Shown: positions 1-15,294, counted from the stretch's first letter. The stretch is 64,000 bases of DNA from Acetobacteraceae bacterium ESL0709 (GCA_029433415.1 JAQTIA010000003.1:1020501-1084500), one strand, 5' to 3'. The notes: generated from the letters alone by a model not told the origin. Numbers and translations are program-made.

Positions 1-1091
1 TCAACATCCATCGTGACGTTATCACCAGGCATAACCATCTCGACGCCTTCTGGCAGATGGACAACACCGGTAACATCGGTCGTACGGAAGTAGAACTGCG
101 GACGATAGTTTGTGAAGAACGGCGTATGACGGCCACCTTCCTCTTTCGTCAACACATAAGCTTCAGCTTTGAACTTGCTATGAGGCGTAATTGAGCCGGG
201 CTTCGCGAGAACCTGACCGCGCTCAACGTCTTCACGCTTCGTGCCACGGAGAAGAGCGCCAATATTGTCGCCAGCTTCACCACGATCAAGAAGTTTGCGG
301 AACATTTCAACGCCAGTAACAGTCGTCTTCGTTGTCGGATGCAGACCAACGATTTCAATTTCGTCACCAACATTGACAGCGCCACGTTCAACACGACCCG
401 TAACAACCGTTCCGCGACCAGAAATCGAGAACACGTCTTCGATCGGCATCAGGAAAGGACGATCAATCGGGCGCTCTGGCTGCGGGATATAAGCGTCAAC
501 AGCGTCCATAAGGTCGCGGACGCGATTTTCGCCAAGTTCTGGATCACCATCTTCCAGAGTTACAAGAGCAGATCCTTTAACAACGGGGATCTCATCACCC
601 GGGAACTGATAGGAAGAAAGAAGTTCACGCACTTCCATTTCGACCAGTTCAAGCAGTTCCGGATCGTCAACCTGGTCAACCTTGTTCAGGAAGACCACAA
701 GAGCAGGAACACCAACCTGACGAGCAAGCAGAATATGCTCACGCGTTTGAGGCATCGGGCCATCAGCGGCGGACACAACCAGAATGGCCCCGTCCATCTG
801 GGCAGCACCGGTGATCATGTTCTTCACATAGTCGGCGTGACCAGGGCAGTCAACGTGAGCATAGTGACGCTTGTCGGTCTCATACTCAACGTGAGCTGTG
901 GAAATCGTAATACCACGAGCGCGTTCTTCAGGTGCCTTGTCAATCTGGTCGTAAGCACTATAAACAGCGCCACCTGTTTTTGCGAGTGTTTTTGTAATAG
1001 CAGCAGTCAGCGAGGTCTTGCCGTGATCGACGTGACCGATGGTGCCGATGTTGCAGTGCGGCTTATTCCGCTCAAATTTAGCCTTTGCCAT
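1..1091 (-). CDS. tuf: Elongation factor Tu, 3' end beyond window
   Basis: EF-Tu is the cytoplasmic GTPase that delivers aminoacyl-tRNA to the ribosome. The first 363 codons are visible; the C-terminal end of domain 3 lies beyond base 1. The protein starts [20 protein letters not shown] and shows the P-loop GHVDHGKT (about residues 19-26), the switch motif DCPGH and the guanine-recognition motif NKVD, all intact. A GGAGAGAG-like ribosome-binding site precedes the ATG. The gene follows rpsG on the same strand after 121 bases, in the place where many bacteria carry fusA first. Identification is certain; whether a second tuf exists cannot be seen. Confidence 0.98.
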   Translation of the reverse strand, partial: MAKAKFERNKPHCNIGTIGHVDHGKTSLTAAITKTLAKTGGAVYSAYDQIDKAPEERARGITISTAHVEYETDKRHYAHVDCPGHADYVKNMITGAAQMDGAILVVSAADGPMPQTREHILLARQVGVPALVVFLNKVDQVDDPELLELVEMEVRELLSSYQFPGDEIPVVKGSALVTLEDGDPELGENRVRDLMDAVDAYIPQPERPIDRPFLMPIEDVFSISGRGTVVTGRVERGAVNVGDEIEIVGLHPTTKTTVTGVEMFRKLLDRGEAGDNIGALLRGTKREDVERGQVLAKPGSITPHSKFKAEAYVLTKEEGGRHTPFFTNYRPQFYFRTTDVTGVVHLPEGVEMVMPGDNVTMDV

Positions 1092-1106
1092 CGTCTCTCT
1101 CCATAA

Positions 1107-1151
1107 CCCTTATTCACTGTGAATAAGGGATAAGACTAAAAAACTTTAGTC
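1107..1151 (-). promoter_or_regulatory. Two hairpins in the rpsG-tuf spacer
   Basis: Two perfect inverted repeats lie between rpsG and tuf: a 10-bp stem at 1107-1116/1120-1129 with a 3-base loop, and a 7-bp stem at 1134-1140/1145-1151. On the minus strand they come just before the tuf ribosome-binding site. They could partly terminate the rpsL-rpsG transcript, mark an RNA processing site, or control tuf. No long U-tract follows, so a simple terminator is not clear. Confidence 0.5.
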
Positions 1152-1212
1152 CAGAATCTACGTAACGCGATATGCTCTAGCAGATCCTGACCACAAGATC
1201 ACTGATAATATC

Positions 1213-1701
<489 letters not shown>

Positions 1702-2073
1702 TTATTTCGGCCGCTTCGCGCCATACAGCGAACGACGCTGACGACGTTTGGCAATACCTTGTGTGTCAAGCACACCGCGAAGAATGTGATAGCGCACACC
1801 CGGAAGATCTTTCACACGACCACCACGGATCAGCACAACGCTGTGCTCCTGGAGGTTGTGACCTTCACCGGGGATATAGCTAACCACCTCGTACCCATTG
1901 GTCAGACGCACTTTGGCAACCTTACGCAGGGCGGAGTTCGGTTTCTTCGGTGTTACTGTATAGACACGCGTGCAAACACCACGCTTTTGCGGACATCCCT
2001 GCAATGCAGGAACCTTGTTCCGCTTGGCGGCCGGCTCGCGGCCCTTTGCGATCAACTGGTTGATGGTCGGCAT
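1702..2073 (-). CDS. rpsL: 30S ribosomal protein S12
   Basis: S12 lies at the decoding centre and is the classical streptomycin target. The 123-residue protein starts [11 protein letters not shown]. The ATG at 2073 was preferred to an in-frame start 14 codons upstream because it gives the standard length and follows a GGAAGGG-like ribosome-binding site. Lys43 in TPKKPNS and Lys88 in GGRVKDLPG are the usual streptomycin-sensitive residues (family knowledge). It heads an rpsL-rpsG unit, with a 331-base spacer to rpoC upstream that probably carries its promoter. Confidence 0.98.
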   Translation of the reverse strand: MPTINQLIAKGREPAAKRNKVPALQGCPQKRGVCTRVYTVTPKKPNSALRKVAKVRLTNGYEVVSYIPGEGHNLQEHSVVLIRGGRVKDLPGVRYHILRGVLDTQGIAKRRQRRSLYGAKRPK

Positions 2074-2290
2074 GCGCCCTTCCCAATCCTTTGTCCATAT
2101 GCTGGCAAGAGACAATCCCCTACCATGACATCGTTTAAACCGACATGCGGTCTAAACCGCCTGTCCTTGCACAAAAAGCCCAGAGGAAATGATTTCTCAT
2201 CCCCCAGGACCACTCCTGATATGCCCGCTCTTTACCTCTCTCTTTCATCGAAAGAAAACGTAGATTCGGACATGACTTGTTAACCTGTGA

Positions 2291-2326
2291 GCGATTCCTC
2301 TACCAAAAAATATGGTAAAGAATCGC
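2291..2326. repeat. Imperfect inverted repeat downstream of rpoC
   Basis: The arms GCGATTC (2291-2297) and GAATCGC (2320-2326) pair perfectly. An inner pair TACCA (2301-2305) / TGGTA (2313-2317) closes a short A-rich loop, and the two stems are separated by a small internal bulge. No U-tract follows on either strand. It could be a second transcription-end structure of the rpoBC message or a protein-binding palindrome. Confidence 0.4.
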
Positions 2327-2364
2327 CTTTCGAGCGAAACCTAAAAGCGCACGCTCATGAAGTC

Positions 2365-2391
2365 AAGCCTCTCTCAGAGAAAGAGAGGCTT
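2365..2391 (-). terminator. Probable rpoBC terminator hairpin
   Basis: The perfect 10-bp arms AAGCCTCTCT (2365-2374) and AGAGAGGCTT (2382-2391) have a 7-base loop and begin 14 bases after the rpoC stop codon. On the minus strand the U-rich stretch comes only about 15 bases later. It may therefore be a weak or factor-assisted terminator. Confidence 0.45.
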
Positions 2392-2404
2392 AAACTTGCA
2401 CAGA

Positions 2405-6763
<4,359 letters not shown>

Positions 6764-6803
6764 TTAAAAGAGAACTGTAGAGAGAAAGCTGAAAGCACCG
6801 GTC

Positions 6804-9800
6804 TTACGATGCTCCCTGCTCAAGTTCAACATTCAGACCAAGTGACTTCAGCTCTTTAACGAGAACGTTAAAGCTCTCCGGTATCCCGGCCTCAAAATCA
6901 TCCTGTTCACGCACAATCGCTTCATAGACTTTCGTACGCCCAGAAACATCGTCCGACTTGACCGTCAGCATTTCCTGAAGCGTATAGGCGGCACCGTAGG
7001 CCTCAAGAGCCCACACTTCCATCTCACCAAAGCGTTGTCCACCAAACTGGGCCTTACCGCCAAGAGGCTGTTGCGTCACCAGAGAGTAAGGACCAATCGA
7101 ACGGGCATGGATCTTGTCATCAACAAGATGATGCAGCTTGAGCATATAAATATAGCCCACCGTCGTCTTGCGTTCGAAAGGCTCGCCCGTACGACCATCA
7201 ATAAGCTGGGACTGACCTGACTTGTCAACGCCTGCTTTTTCAAGCATCTGCTCAATGTCAGGGATGGAAGCACCATCGAACACAGGTGTTGCAATAGGCA
7301 CACCCTTGCGCAGGTTTTCGCAAAGCTCAATCAGCTGCTCATTAGAGAGCGTGGCAATATCCTCATCATAGACACGATCACCATACACATCTTTCAGGCG
7401 ATCAAGCAGCTCCTGACGGCGCTCCCCAGTGCGCTGATATTCATCAACCAGCTCACCGATATTCTGACCGATATTAGCGCACGCCCACCCCAGATGGGTC
7501 TCAAGAATCTGTCCGACATTCATACGCGAAGGCACACCGAGCGGATTCAGGACGAGATCCACAGCCTGCCCATTTTCCAGGAAAGGCATATCTTCGACCG
7601 GCACCACGCGTGAGACCACACCCTTATTACCATGACGGCCGGCCATTTTATCGCCCGGCTGAAGCTTGCGCTTCACAGCGATAAAGACCTTGACCATTTT
7701 CATGACACCCGGAGGCAGCTCATCACCACGCTGGAGTTTTTCGACCTTGTTGTCAAAACGCGTATTGATCTTGCGCATAGCATTGTCAAATTCGCGACAA
7801 AGCGTCTCCAGCTCGGCTGTCACGGCCGCATCAGCAACCGGGATATTACGCCAAGCCCCACGCGGAATGTCACCAAGGACTTCGAGCGTAATTTCCGTAC
7901 CGGAACGTAGACCCTTGAATCCTGCGGCTGCATTCTGACCAACCAAGCGCTCTTTCAGGCGGTTATAGAAACTTCTTTCCTGAATATAGCGCTCATCATC
8001 GCGGTCTTTTGCCAGACGCTCAATTTCAGCGCGCTCAATCGCCATGGCGCGTTCGTCTTTATCCACGCCGCGACGGGAAAAAACACGCACGTCAACGACT
8101 GTCCCACTTGTTCCTGGAGGAAGCTTCAGAGAAGTATCACGAACATCGGAAGCTTTTTCACCAAAAATAGCACGCAGAAGTTTTTCTTCCGGTGTCATCG
8201 GACTTTCGCCCTTTGGCGTCACCTTGCCTATAAGGATATCACCCGGATTAACTTCGGCCCCGACATAAACAATGCCAGCCTCATCAAGATTACGCAGAGC
8301 CTCTTCGCCAACATTGGGAATATCACGCGTAATTTCTTCTTGACCCAGTTTCGTATCACGAGCCATGACTTCGAATTCTTCAATATGGATCGAAGTAAAG
8401 ACGTCATCACGCGCAATACGCTCTGAGATCAGGATGGAATCTTCGTAATTATAGCCATTCCAGGGCATGAACGCGACAAGTACATTACGACCCAACGCCA
8501 GTTCACCAAGCTCTGTGGAAGGACCATCAGCGATGATATCACCAGCCGTAACATGATCGCCAACCTTAACCAGTGGACGCTGATTAAGACAGGTCGACTG
8601 ATTGGAGCGCATATATTTACGCAGACGGTAAATATCGACACCCAATGTCGCTCCCTTCTCATCGGTCGCACGCACCACGATACGGGCACCATCAAGTTGG
8701 TCCACAATACCGCCGCGTTTGGCGATAATTGTTGCCCCCGAATCATGGGCCACTGCGGCTTCCATCCCTGTTCCGACCAACGGAGCATCCGCTTTCAGAA
8801 GCGGCACAGCCTGACGCTGCATGTTTGAACCCATGAGAGCACGGTTCGCATCGTCATTCTCAAGGAAAGGAATCAACGCTGCGGCGACCGACACGAGCTG
8901 TTTGGGAGAAACGTCACAGGCCGTAACCTGTTCTGGCGGCACCAGACGGAAATCACCCTGCTGACGGACCGTTACCAGATCATCGCTCAGACGCATGCCA
9001 TCAAGCTTGGCATCAGCCTGCGCCACAACGAGCTTCTCTTCTTCCATGGCGGAAAGATATTTCCAGCCGTCCTGCAGGACGCCATCCTTCACCAAGCGAT
9101 ATGGCGTTTCAATAAAGCCATACTTGTTAACCTTGGCGTAAGTGGCCAGCGAGTTAATCAGACCGATATTCGGACCTTCAGGCGTCTCAATCGGGCAGAT
9201 GCGACCATAATGAGTCGGATGGACATCACGCACTTCGAAGCCCGCACGCTCACGTGTCAGGCCGCCCGGACCAAGCGCCGAGAGGCGGCGTTTGTGAGTC
9301 ACTTCCGAAAGCGGATTGGTCTGATCCATAAACTGGCTAAGCTGAGAGGAGCCAAAGAACTCACGCACCGCAGCAGCAGCCGGTTTCGCATTGATCAGGT
9401 CATGAGGCATAACCGTATCAATATCGACAGATCCCATACGTTCGCGAATAGCACGCTCCATACGGAGCAAACCGATGCGATACTGGTTTTCCATCAACTC
9501 GCCAACAGAGCGAACACGACGATTACCCAGGTTGTCAATATCGTCAACCTGCCCACGACCGTCTTTAAGATCACACAGGATTTTAATGGTACGGATAATG
9601 TCTTCTTTCCGCAGGGTGCGGTAAGAATCATCCACATCTACGTCAAGACGCATATTCATCTTGACACGACCGACAGCAGAAAGATCATAACGATCGGGGT
9701 CAAAGAACAGACCGTGAAGCATAGCTTCAGCCGTCTCACGCGTAGGTGGTTCACCAGGACGCATGATGCGGTAAATATCAATCAGCGCTTCTTCGCGAGA

Positions 9801-10973
9801 ATTATTCTTGTCCGCCATCATGGTATTGCGGATCCAGGGACCATGAGTACTGTCAACAGCAAGCGTTGGAAGATCTGTAATTCCAAGACCTTCAAGTGTT
9901 TCCAGAAGATCCTCAGTCAGCTCCTCACCCGCCTCAGCGTAAATCTCGCCCGTATGCTCATTAACAAGATCACGCGCGACATAACGACCAATAACGTCCA
10001 GGCGACCAACACGGACGACTTTTGTCTTTTCAGCAATTTTACGAACCGTACGAGCGGTCAGTTTTGTCTCAGCCTCGGCAACAACCTCGCCTGTGTCAGC
10101 ATCGACCAGCGGACTAAGCAGTTTCAGACCACGGAAAGCGTCCGGCTCAAACGGACGCGCCCAATCCTCTCCCATACGGGTAAAAGGCACGACACCATAG
10201 AAGTCAGACAGGATTTCATCTTCATCCATCCCCGTCACTTCAAGACTGTCAACGTCGCCGCCTTCGTGACGTTTGGCCTCCACAGCCCTGAGATAATTCT
10301 CTCCCTGCAAGGCATAAAGCAGAGTCGTTACAGGCAGCTTCCGTTTACGATCAATACGAACATGGATAATGTCTTTGGCATCAAACTCGAAATCCAGCCA
10401 CGATCCACGATAGGGAATAATTCTCGCGGCAAAGAGGAATTTTCCGGAAGAATGAGTTTTCCCTTTATCATGATCAAAAAAGACGCCCGGACTACGGTGC
10501 ATCTGCGAAACAATCACGCGTTCCGTACCATTGATGATAAACGTACCATTCTCGGTCATCAAAGGCATATCACCCATATAGACCGGCTGCTCTTTAAGAT
10601 CGCGGATGGAACGTGTACCAGTATCTTCGTCAATATCCCATGTTGTCAGACGCAGGACGACCTTTAACGGCGCTGAATAAGTCAGCCCACGCTGGATACA
10701 TTCCTCAACATCGTATTTGGGTTCTTCAAATTCATAATTGATAAAATCAAGACGTCCCTTGCCCGCAAAGTCATGCACAGGAAAAACGGAACTGAAAACT
10801 TCCTGAAGGCCTTCCATACGGCGACTGTCAGGACGTACATTCATTTGCAGAAATGCTTCATAGGAAGCACGTTGCACGTCTATCAAATTGGGCATAGGCG
10901 CAATCTCGGGGATGCGCCCAAAGCTCTTGCGAATTCTCTTACGCCCTGTGAACGATTTCGTAATTGCGTTCAT
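6804..10973 (-). CDS. rpoB: DNA-directed RNA polymerase subunit beta
   Basis: This is the second large RNA polymerase subunit and the target of rifampicin. The ATG at 10973 ([20 protein letters not shown]) gives 1389 residues and follows the ribosome-binding site AGGATGAG. A start 37 codons further upstream is possible but adds sequence unlike the family. The rifampicin pocket ([19 protein letters not shown]) looks wild type. It lies 240 bases after rplL, with hairpins in the spacer typical of the L12-beta junction, and 82 bases before rpoC. Confidence 0.98.
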   Translation of the reverse strand: MNAITKSFTGRKRIRKSFGRIPEIAPMPNLIDVQRASYEAFLQMNVRPDSRRMEGLQEVFSSVFPVHDFAGKGRLDFINYEFEEPKYDVEECIQRGLTYSAPLKVVLRLTTWDIDEDTGTRSIRDLKEQPVYMGDMPLMTENGTFIINGTERVIVSQMHRSPGVFFDHDKGKTHSSGKFLFAARIIPYRGSWLDFEFDAKDIIHVRIDRKRKLPVTTLLYALQGENYLRAVEAKRHEGGDVDSLEVTGMDEDEILSDFYGVVPFTRMGEDWARPFEPDAFRGLKLLSPLVDADTGEVVAEAETKLTARTVRKIAEKTKVVRVGRLDVIGRYVARDLVNEHTGEIYAEAGEELTEDLLETLEGLGITDLPTLAVDSTHGPWIRNTMMADKNNSREEALIDIYRIMRPGEPPTRETAEAMLHGLFFDPDRYDLSAVGRVKMNMRLDVDVDDSYRTLRKEDIIRTIKILCDLKDGRGQVDDIDNLGNRRVRSVGELMENQYRIGLLRMERAIRERMGSVDIDTVMPHDLINAKPAAAAVREFFGSSQLSQFMDQTNPLSEVTHKRRLSALGPGGLTRERAGFEVRDVHPTHYGRICPIETPEGPNIGLINSLATYAKVNKYGFIETPYRLVKDGVLQDGWKYLSAMEEEKLVVAQADAKLDGMRLSDDLVTVRQQGDFRLVPPEQVTACDVSPKQLVSVAAALIPFLENDDANRALMGSNMQRQAVPLLKADAPLVGTGMEAAVAHDSGATIIAKRGGIVDQLDGARIVVRATDEKGATLGVDIYRLRKYMRSNQSTCLNQRPLVKVGDHVTAGDIIADGPSTELGELALGRNVLVAFMPWNGYNYEDSILISERIARDDVFTSIHIEEFEVMARDTKLGQEEITRDIPNVGEEALRNLDEAGIVYVGAEVNPGDILIGKVTPKGESPMTPEEKLLRAIFGEKASDVRDTSLKLPPGTSGTVVDVRVFSRRGVDKDERAMAIERAEIERLAKDRDDERYIQERSFYNRLKERLVGQNAAAGFKGLRSGTEITLEVLGDIPRGAWRNIPVADAAVTAELETLCREFDNAMRKINTRFDNKVEKLQRGDELPPGVMKMVKVFIAVKRKLQPGDKMAGRHGNKGVVSRVVPVEDMPFLENGQAVDLVLNPLGVPSRMNVGQILETHLGWACANIGQNIGELVDEYQRTGERRQELLDRLKDVYGDRVYDEDIATLSNEQLIELCENLRKGVPIATPVFDGASIPDIEQMLEKAGVDKSGQSQLIDGRTGEPFERKTTVGYIYMLKLHHLVDDKIHARSIGPYSLVTQQPLGGKAQFGGQRFGEMEVWALEAYGAAYTLQEMLTVKSDDVSGRTKVYEAIVREQDDFEAGIPESFNVLVKELKSLGLNVELEQGAS

Positions 10974-11157
10974 CTCATCCTGCCTCTGCACCAGACCTCC
11001 GAGTCGCCTGCCTGTACACCCCTCAGCGCGAGAGATGCCGTCCTTTGTCAGACGACTTGAACGACTGGCTCCGGTTCTAAACACAAAAAATCAAAGAAGT
11101 TCCTATATAGGCACTTTCTTCGCAAACGGCAACAAAGCGGGCACTGTTTACAGCACC

Positions 11158-11197
11158 CGCCTGTTTTTTCGTCACAACAGGCGTCCCGGAGCGGGAC
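11158..11197 (-). promoter_or_regulatory. rplL-rpoB attenuator or processing hairpins
   Basis: Two stem-loops lie just after the rplL stop on the minus strand: GTCCC/GGGAC (11183-11187/11193-11197) and the 8-bp CGCCTGTT/AACAGGCG (11158-11165/11176-11183). The position matches the attenuator and RNase III processing region between rplL and rpoB in E. coli (established there, inferred here). Such a structure would lower polymerase-subunit expression relative to L7/L12. Confidence 0.55.
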
Positions 11198-11213
11198 CCT
11201 ATCGATCTGAGTC

Positions 11214-11591
11214 TTATTTGATTTCGACTGTAGCGCCGTTTTCTTCGAGAAGCTTCTTGATTTTCTCGGCTTCATCCTTGGAAACGCCCTCTTTCAGAGT
11301 TTTGGGAGCGCCCTCAACAAGGTCCTTCGCTTCTTTCAGGCCGAGACCTGTGATGCCACGAACTTCTTTAATGACGTTGATTTTCTTGTCGCCAGATTTA
11401 GCGAGAATGACGTCAAATTCAGTTTTGTCAGCAGCAGCTTCGCCAGCAGCAGCAGGAGCAGCAGCCGCAGCCACTGCAACAGGAGCAGCAGCAGAAACGC
11501 CCCATTTTTCTTCGAGAAGCTTGGAGAGTTCAGCAGCTTCGAGAACGGTCAGGGCTGACAGTTCGTCAACCAGTTTTGCCAAGTCGGCCAT
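11214..11591 (-). CDS. rplL: 50S ribosomal protein L7/L12
   Basis: This is the stalk protein that recruits and activates translational GTPases. The 125-residue, acidic, alanine-rich protein has an N-terminal dimerisation helix ([20 protein letters not shown]), a flexible Ala/Pro hinge near residues 35-55, and the globular C-terminal domain with [20 protein letters not shown]. It lies 64 bases downstream of rplJ in the usual order. Confidence 0.98.
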   Translation of the reverse strand: MADLAKLVDELSALTVLEAAELSKLLEEKWGVSAAAPVAVAAAAAPAAAGEAAADKTEFDVILAKSGDKKINVIKEVRGITGLGLKEAKDLVEGAPKTLKEGVSKDEAEKIKKLLEENGATVEIK

Positions 11592-11655
11592 GTGAGTTTC
11601 CTTAATAATGCAATAAATCTGTTACAGCTTTCAGCAAGGAAAGCCAAGATTGTGT

Positions 11656-12180
11656 TTAAGCGGCTTCTGTCTCGCCGGTTCTGGCATAGGCACCAAGAAC
11701 ACGAGCAAGCTGACCAGCCGGTGCTTGAGTGATACCCGCAATACGAGTTGCTGGCGTATTGATCATACCCACCAACTTCGCACGCAGTTCATCAAGCGAC
11801 GGCAGCTCGGCGAGGGCTTTGACGGCATTCACAGACAGTGACTGACCACCAAGCGCACCACCAAGGATGACGAGCTTCTCATTTTTCTTGGCGAACTCGA
11901 CCAGCACCTTAGCCACAGCCACGGGCTCATCAGACCACGCAAGCGCGGTCGGCCCTTTCAGCAATGGCGCAATGCTGTCGAATGGGGTCCCATCCAGAGC
12001 ACGGCTGACCAGCCGGTTTTTCGCGACCTTGTAAGAGGCCCCCACCGCGCGGATGTTGCGACGAAGCTCAGTGACATCAGCAACCGTCAGACCTTTATTT
12101 TCGGTCACGATTACGATGTTTGCGCTGCCAAACACCTTTGCGAGGAAGTCAACAAAGGCCCGTTTTTCCGTACGGTCCAA
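11656..12180 (-). CDS. rplJ: 50S ribosomal protein L10, TTG start
   Basis: L10 anchors the L7/L12 dimers to the ribosomal stalk base. The family N-terminus is MDRTEKR-like. Here that sequence begins at a TTG codon at 12180, preceded by a strong GAGGAG seven bases upstream, giving 174 residues, the normal length. The ATG 15 codons further upstream (12225) has no good ribosome-binding site, adds unrelated residues, and would place the GAGGAG inside the coding region. TTG is therefore the likely start. The gene lies between rplA and rplL; L10 with L12 usually represses this message through the leader. Confidence 0.95.
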   Translation of the reverse strand: MDRTEKRAFVDFLAKVFGSANIVIVTENKGLTVADVTELRRNIRAVGASYKVAKNRLVSRALDGTPFDSIAPLLKGPTALAWSDEPVAVAKVLVEFAKKNEKLVILGGALGGQSLSVNAVKALAELPSLDELRAKLVGMINTPATRIAGITQAPAGQLARVLGAYARTGETEAA

Positions 12181-12464
12181 AACCTGTCTCCTCGTTAGCC
12201 TGTTTTCACAAGCCATGTTACCCATAGACCGCCCTCTGAATATATATTCAGAAACCGATCCGCTCGCCTGTCCATAACAAGGGAAATCCGCAAATATGCA
12301 CTATCAGGTGCAAAACGGCTTTCACTGCCTGACGTCCGCGATCATCCGATCCTTAGAAAACACCCTGTAAAGGAAAGTCTTACGTACGCTCTTGGACAGG
12401 ATGGGGCAGTTTCCTACCCCGAAACACCACCCCGAAAGGCAGCGATCTCTTTGATAAAAGCTTA
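12181..12464 (-). promoter_or_regulatory. rplJ leader region with 18-bp palindrome
   Basis: The 284 bases between rplA and the rplJ start hold no gene. A perfect 18-bp palindrome lies at 12235-12252 (TCTGAA-TATATA-TTCAGA), about 55 bases before the start, and a GGGG/CCCC hairpin lies nearer rplA. In many bacteria this region is the L10-L12 autoregulatory leader. That role is inferred from position; the L10-binding fold was not modelled. Confidence 0.45.
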
Positions 12465-13157
12465 TTAGCCTTCCAGACCAGAAACGTCCAGAGGTACACC
12501 AGCACCCATTGTGGAGGCCAGAGCCGCTTTTTTCAGATATGTACCTTTCGCACCCGTCGGACGAGCTTTCTGCACGGCACCAACGAAGGCTTTAAGGTTA
12601 TCAGCAAGCTGTGCTTCACTGAAAGAAGCCTTGCCAATGCCGGCATGAACGATACCAGCCTTTTCGGCACGATATTCGACCTGACCAGACTTTGCGGCCT
12701 CAATGGCTGCCTTGACGTCCATTGTTACTGTACCCAAACGGGGATTGGGCATCAGGCCACGAGGACCAAGAACTTTACCCAGACGCCCCACCAGAGCCAT
12801 CATGTCAGGTGTTGCAATGCAGCGATCGAAGTTGATTTCGCCAGCCTGGATTTTCTCAGCCAGATCTTCGGCGCCAACAACATCAGCACCAGCAGCCTGA
12901 GCTTCCTCAGCCTTAGCACCACGCGCAAACACACCAACGCGAATGGTCTTGCCTGTTCCATGAGGAAGGGAAACCAGCCCGCGAACCATTTGATCGGCAT
13001 AGCGAGGATCAATGCCCAGATTGAGGGAAATCTCGACTGTCTCATCAAATTTGGCCGTAGCATTCTTTTTGACAAGAGCAATAGCCTCACCAACGCCGTA
13101 ATGTTTGCCAGCATCAATCGTAGCGCGGATAGCAGCCAGACGTTTGTTTTTAGCCAT
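12465..13157 (-). CDS. rplA: 50S ribosomal protein L1
   Basis: L1 forms the mobile stalk that helps E-site tRNA leave the ribosome and also represses its own operon. The ATG at 13157 ([12 protein letters not shown]) gives 230 residues, the family length, and follows a GGAGGG in the end of rplK with a 4-base gap. The conserved block [10 protein letters not shown] is present. An in-frame start 28 codons earlier lies inside rplK and was discarded. Confidence 0.98.
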   Translation of the reverse strand: MAKNKRLAAIRATIDAGKHYGVGEAIALVKKNATAKFDETVEISLNLGIDPRYADQMVRGLVSLPHGTGKTIRVGVFARGAKAEEAQAAGADVVGAEDLAEKIQAGEINFDRCIATPDMMALVGRLGKVLGPRGLMPNPRLGTVTMDVKAAIEAAKSGQVEYRAEKAGIVHAGIGKASFSEAQLADNLKAFVGAVQKARPTGAKGTYLKKAALASTMGAGVPLDVSGLEG

Positions 13158-13161
13158 GGAC

Positions 13162-13596
13162 TTAGCCCTCCACCACGTCGATACCCATTGATTTGGCAGA
13201 GCCGGCGAGCATGCGCACGGCACCGTCAATATCATTGGCATTCATATCCTGAAACTTCGTCTTGGCAATTTCACGCAGCTGGGAAATCTTGACCGATCCC
13301 ACAGAAGCCGACTTACCAACTGTCTGACTGCCCTTGGTAATCTTGGCAGCTTTCAGCAGGAAGTACGTATTAGGTGGTGTCTTCGTGATGAAGCTGAATG
13401 TACGATCCGCATAGGCTGTGATCACCACAGGAATCGGCATGCCGGGTTCGAGAGTCTGCGTCTGTGCGTTGAACTCTTTGCAGAACTGCATGATGTTCAG
13501 ACCGCGCTGACCCAGAGCCGGACCTACTGGTGGCGAAGGATTGGCCTTACCGGCCGGAATTTGCAATTTGATGTAGCCAACAATTTTTTTGGCCAT
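13162..13596 (-). CDS. rplK: 50S ribosomal protein L11
   Basis: L11 belongs to the GTPase-associated centre of the 50S subunit. The 144 residues carry the family hallmark [20 protein letters not shown] in the N-terminal domain and the C-terminal rRNA-binding domain. It is the first gene of the ribosomal block here. Unusually, the gene upstream is an efflux outer-membrane factor and not nusG. Confidence 0.98.
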   Translation of the reverse strand: MAKKIVGYIKLQIPAGKANPSPPVGPALGQRGLNIMQFCKEFNAQTQTLEPGMPIPVVITAYADRTFSFITKTPPNTYFLLKAAKITKGSQTVGKSASVGSVKISQLREIAKTKFQDMNANDIDGAVRMLAGSAKSMGIDVVEG

Positions 13597-13679
13597 ATCC
13601 GGGACTCCTTAATTCTCTGTTCCCGAACCGTGGTCTTGGCAGGAGATAAAATCCCCCTCCCACGTTCGATATGTGACTG

Positions 13680-13708
13680 CGCCTAAATGAGAACGGTCTT
13701 CCTGTCAA
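13680..13708 (-). promoter_or_regulatory. Candidate rplK promoter overlapping upstream stop
   Basis: On the minus strand a perfect -35 hexamer TTGACA (13703-13708) lies 17 bases before TAGGCG (13680-13685), a weak -10. The -35 overlaps the stop codon of the preceding outer-membrane-factor gene. It sits about 85-110 bases before the rplK start, a sensible distance. The poor -10 limits certainty. Confidence 0.4.
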
Positions 13709-15294
13709 GATTTATGTTCAAAACCCACCTTTGATGAAAGATCATTGACATTGGCCTTCGTCGGAGCCGACACATCCTTCACCCCTCTGGGACGATCAAG
13801 ATTGCCATATTGCAAGGGACCGAAAGGATCAATCTGCTTGACTGTAGGTAAATCACTCCTCTGCCAGCCGCCGCCTAACGCGCGGATCAGCCTGATCCCC
13901 GCCTGAATCTGGGATGTCTGGGCGGAAACCTCCTGCAAGCGCGCTTTCAGGGCATCCTGCTGGGCCACAAGGGCGTCCAGATAGTTCGATAATCCCCCTG
14001 TATAGAGCGCCATGGTCATACCCTGCGTTCTCAGAGCAGCGTCCACGGCCTGATGCTGGTGCATTTGCTCCTGATGATAAAGTCTTATCTGACTTAGCCC
14101 GTCCTCCACATCACCAAAAGCACTGAGCACGACGCTGCGATATTCATCGACACGCTGCCTATATTGCGACCATGATCTCTGCAAGGCGGCCCTTCTGAGA
14201 CCCCCTGTAAAGACAGGTTCAACGGCCTGCACGGCAATACCCCACATCGCCTTGGAAATACTGGCCAGATCAAAGCCTCCATCTTCAAATCCACCCGTCG
14301 CACTGAAAGTAACATGAGGATAAAAGGCGGCCCGCGAAACACCAATCGCGCGAGAAGCGGCTGCCATTTTCCGTTCTGCTCCTGCAATATCAGGCCGACG
14401 TTCCAGAAGAGTGGAAGGCAGACCCGCATTAATAGAAATCACCGCAAAATGCATATGGGAATCATGAACTGGCTTGACATGAAAAGCGGCTGGCACCTTA
14501 TTGAGCAGCACGGCAATGGCATGTTCCATCACCTCGCGTGCTGCCTCAACCTTGTCATGTTCCGCCTCAGCAGCATAAAGCTGGTTTTCTGCGCGTGATA
14601 CATCAAGGCCGGCCCCAATAGCACCCCCTTGCCTCATGCGCGTAATTTCAACAGCCATACTGAAGTAACGGATTGAATCGTCATAGACTGAAAGCTGGGC
14701 ATCCAGTCCGCGCAAAGCAACATAATCAGAAGCAAGCTCTGCCTGGAGTGAAAGGCGTGTCAGAGCATAATCAGCAGCACTGGCCTGCGCCAGGTTTTTT
14801 TCAAGCCTGGTCGCGTTACGAATTGAGTCCCAGAAATCCGGCTCCCAAGTCGCCGCTCCGCTATAGGCTTCGTTCGACTCATAGGTAATAGAGTTTCCAT
14901 TCTCACGATGGAAAAGGCGCCCCGTGGAAGCCTTGTTTTTGCTCATCTTCCCCGAACCTGTCAGTTGGGGATAGAGCTTGCTTTCACTCTCGCGAGCCAC
15001 GTCCCGCGCCTGTGTGAAGACTTCCGCGGCCGCCTGAAGGTCAGGATTGGTGGCAAGCATTTCCTCTTCCATCCGATTCAGAAGAGGATCGCCCAGAATA
15101 CTCCACCATTTACCCCGCGAAACGGTTTCGGCCGGATGGGCATTACTCATAATCCCTTTACCTGCCCACCCTTCGGGATAAATATAATGAGGCGCCTTAT
15201 AATCAGGTGCAAGGTTAAACGAACAGGAAGATAGCCCCAGACTGGCAGACGCCAGAAAAATTGCCATAAAACGATAACGGACAAAAATGAACAT
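13705..15294 (-). CDS. RND efflux outer-membrane factor, NodT-type lipoprotein
   Basis: This is a TolC/OprM-like trimeric outer-membrane channel that would complete the RND pump encoded just upstream. The signal sequence ends in the lipobox LSSC (Cys24), followed by FNLAPDYKAP, typical of NodT-family lipoproteins. The middle holds the two coiled-coil outer-membrane-efflux repeats, with LPSTLLERRPDIAGAERKM at the usual place. The ATG at 15294 shares one base with the upstream adaptor stop (TGATG); a GTG at 15297 would give a 4-base overlap instead. About 529 residues, slightly long because of a C-terminal tail. Substrate unknown. Confidence 0.93.
   Translation of the reverse strand: MFIFVRYRFMAIFLASASLGLSSCSFNLAPDYKAPHYIYPEGWAGKGIMSNAHPAETVSRGKWWSILGDPLLNRMEEEMLATNPDLQAAAEVFTQARDVARESESKLYPQLTGSGKMSKNKASTGRLFHRENGNSITYESNEAYSGAATWEPDFWDSIRNATRLEKNLAQASAADYALTRLSLQAELASDYVALRGLDAQLSVYDDSIRYFSMAVEITRMRQGGAIGAGLDVSRAENQLYAAEAEHDKVEAAREVMEHAIAVLLNKVPAAFHVKPVHDSHMHFAVISINAGLPSTLLERRPDIAGAERKMAAASRAIGVSRAAFYPHVTFSATGGFEDGGFDLASISKAMWGIAVQAVEPVFTGGLRRAALQRSWSQYRQRVDEYRSVVLSAFGDVEDGLSQIRLYHQEQMHQHQAVDAALRTQGMTMALYTGGLSNYLDALVAQQDALKARLQEVSAQTSQIQAGIRLIRALGGGWQRSDLPTVKQIDPFGPLQYGNLDRPRGVKDVSAPTKANVNDLSSKVGFEHKS

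Larger units (their letters stand above)
2074..2404 (-). promoter_or_regulatory. rpoC-rpsL spacer, likely rpsL promoter region
   Basis: No gene is visible in these 331 bases. The part next to rpoC has a hairpin (2365-2391) and a second imperfect inverted repeat (2291-2326). The part next to rpsL should hold the promoter of the rpsL-rpsG-tuf unit, but no clean -35/-10 pair could be fixed by eye. Confidence 0.4.

Noticed and set aside
9210-10667. A 485-codon open frame on the plus strand opposite rpoB
   Set aside because: It is the shadow of a conserved, high-constraint gene in another frame; there is no ribosome-binding site and no protein family features.
11085-12225. Longer N-terminal versions of rpoB and rplJ
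   Set aside because: The additional residues do not match the families, and good ribosome-binding sites lie before the shorter starts.
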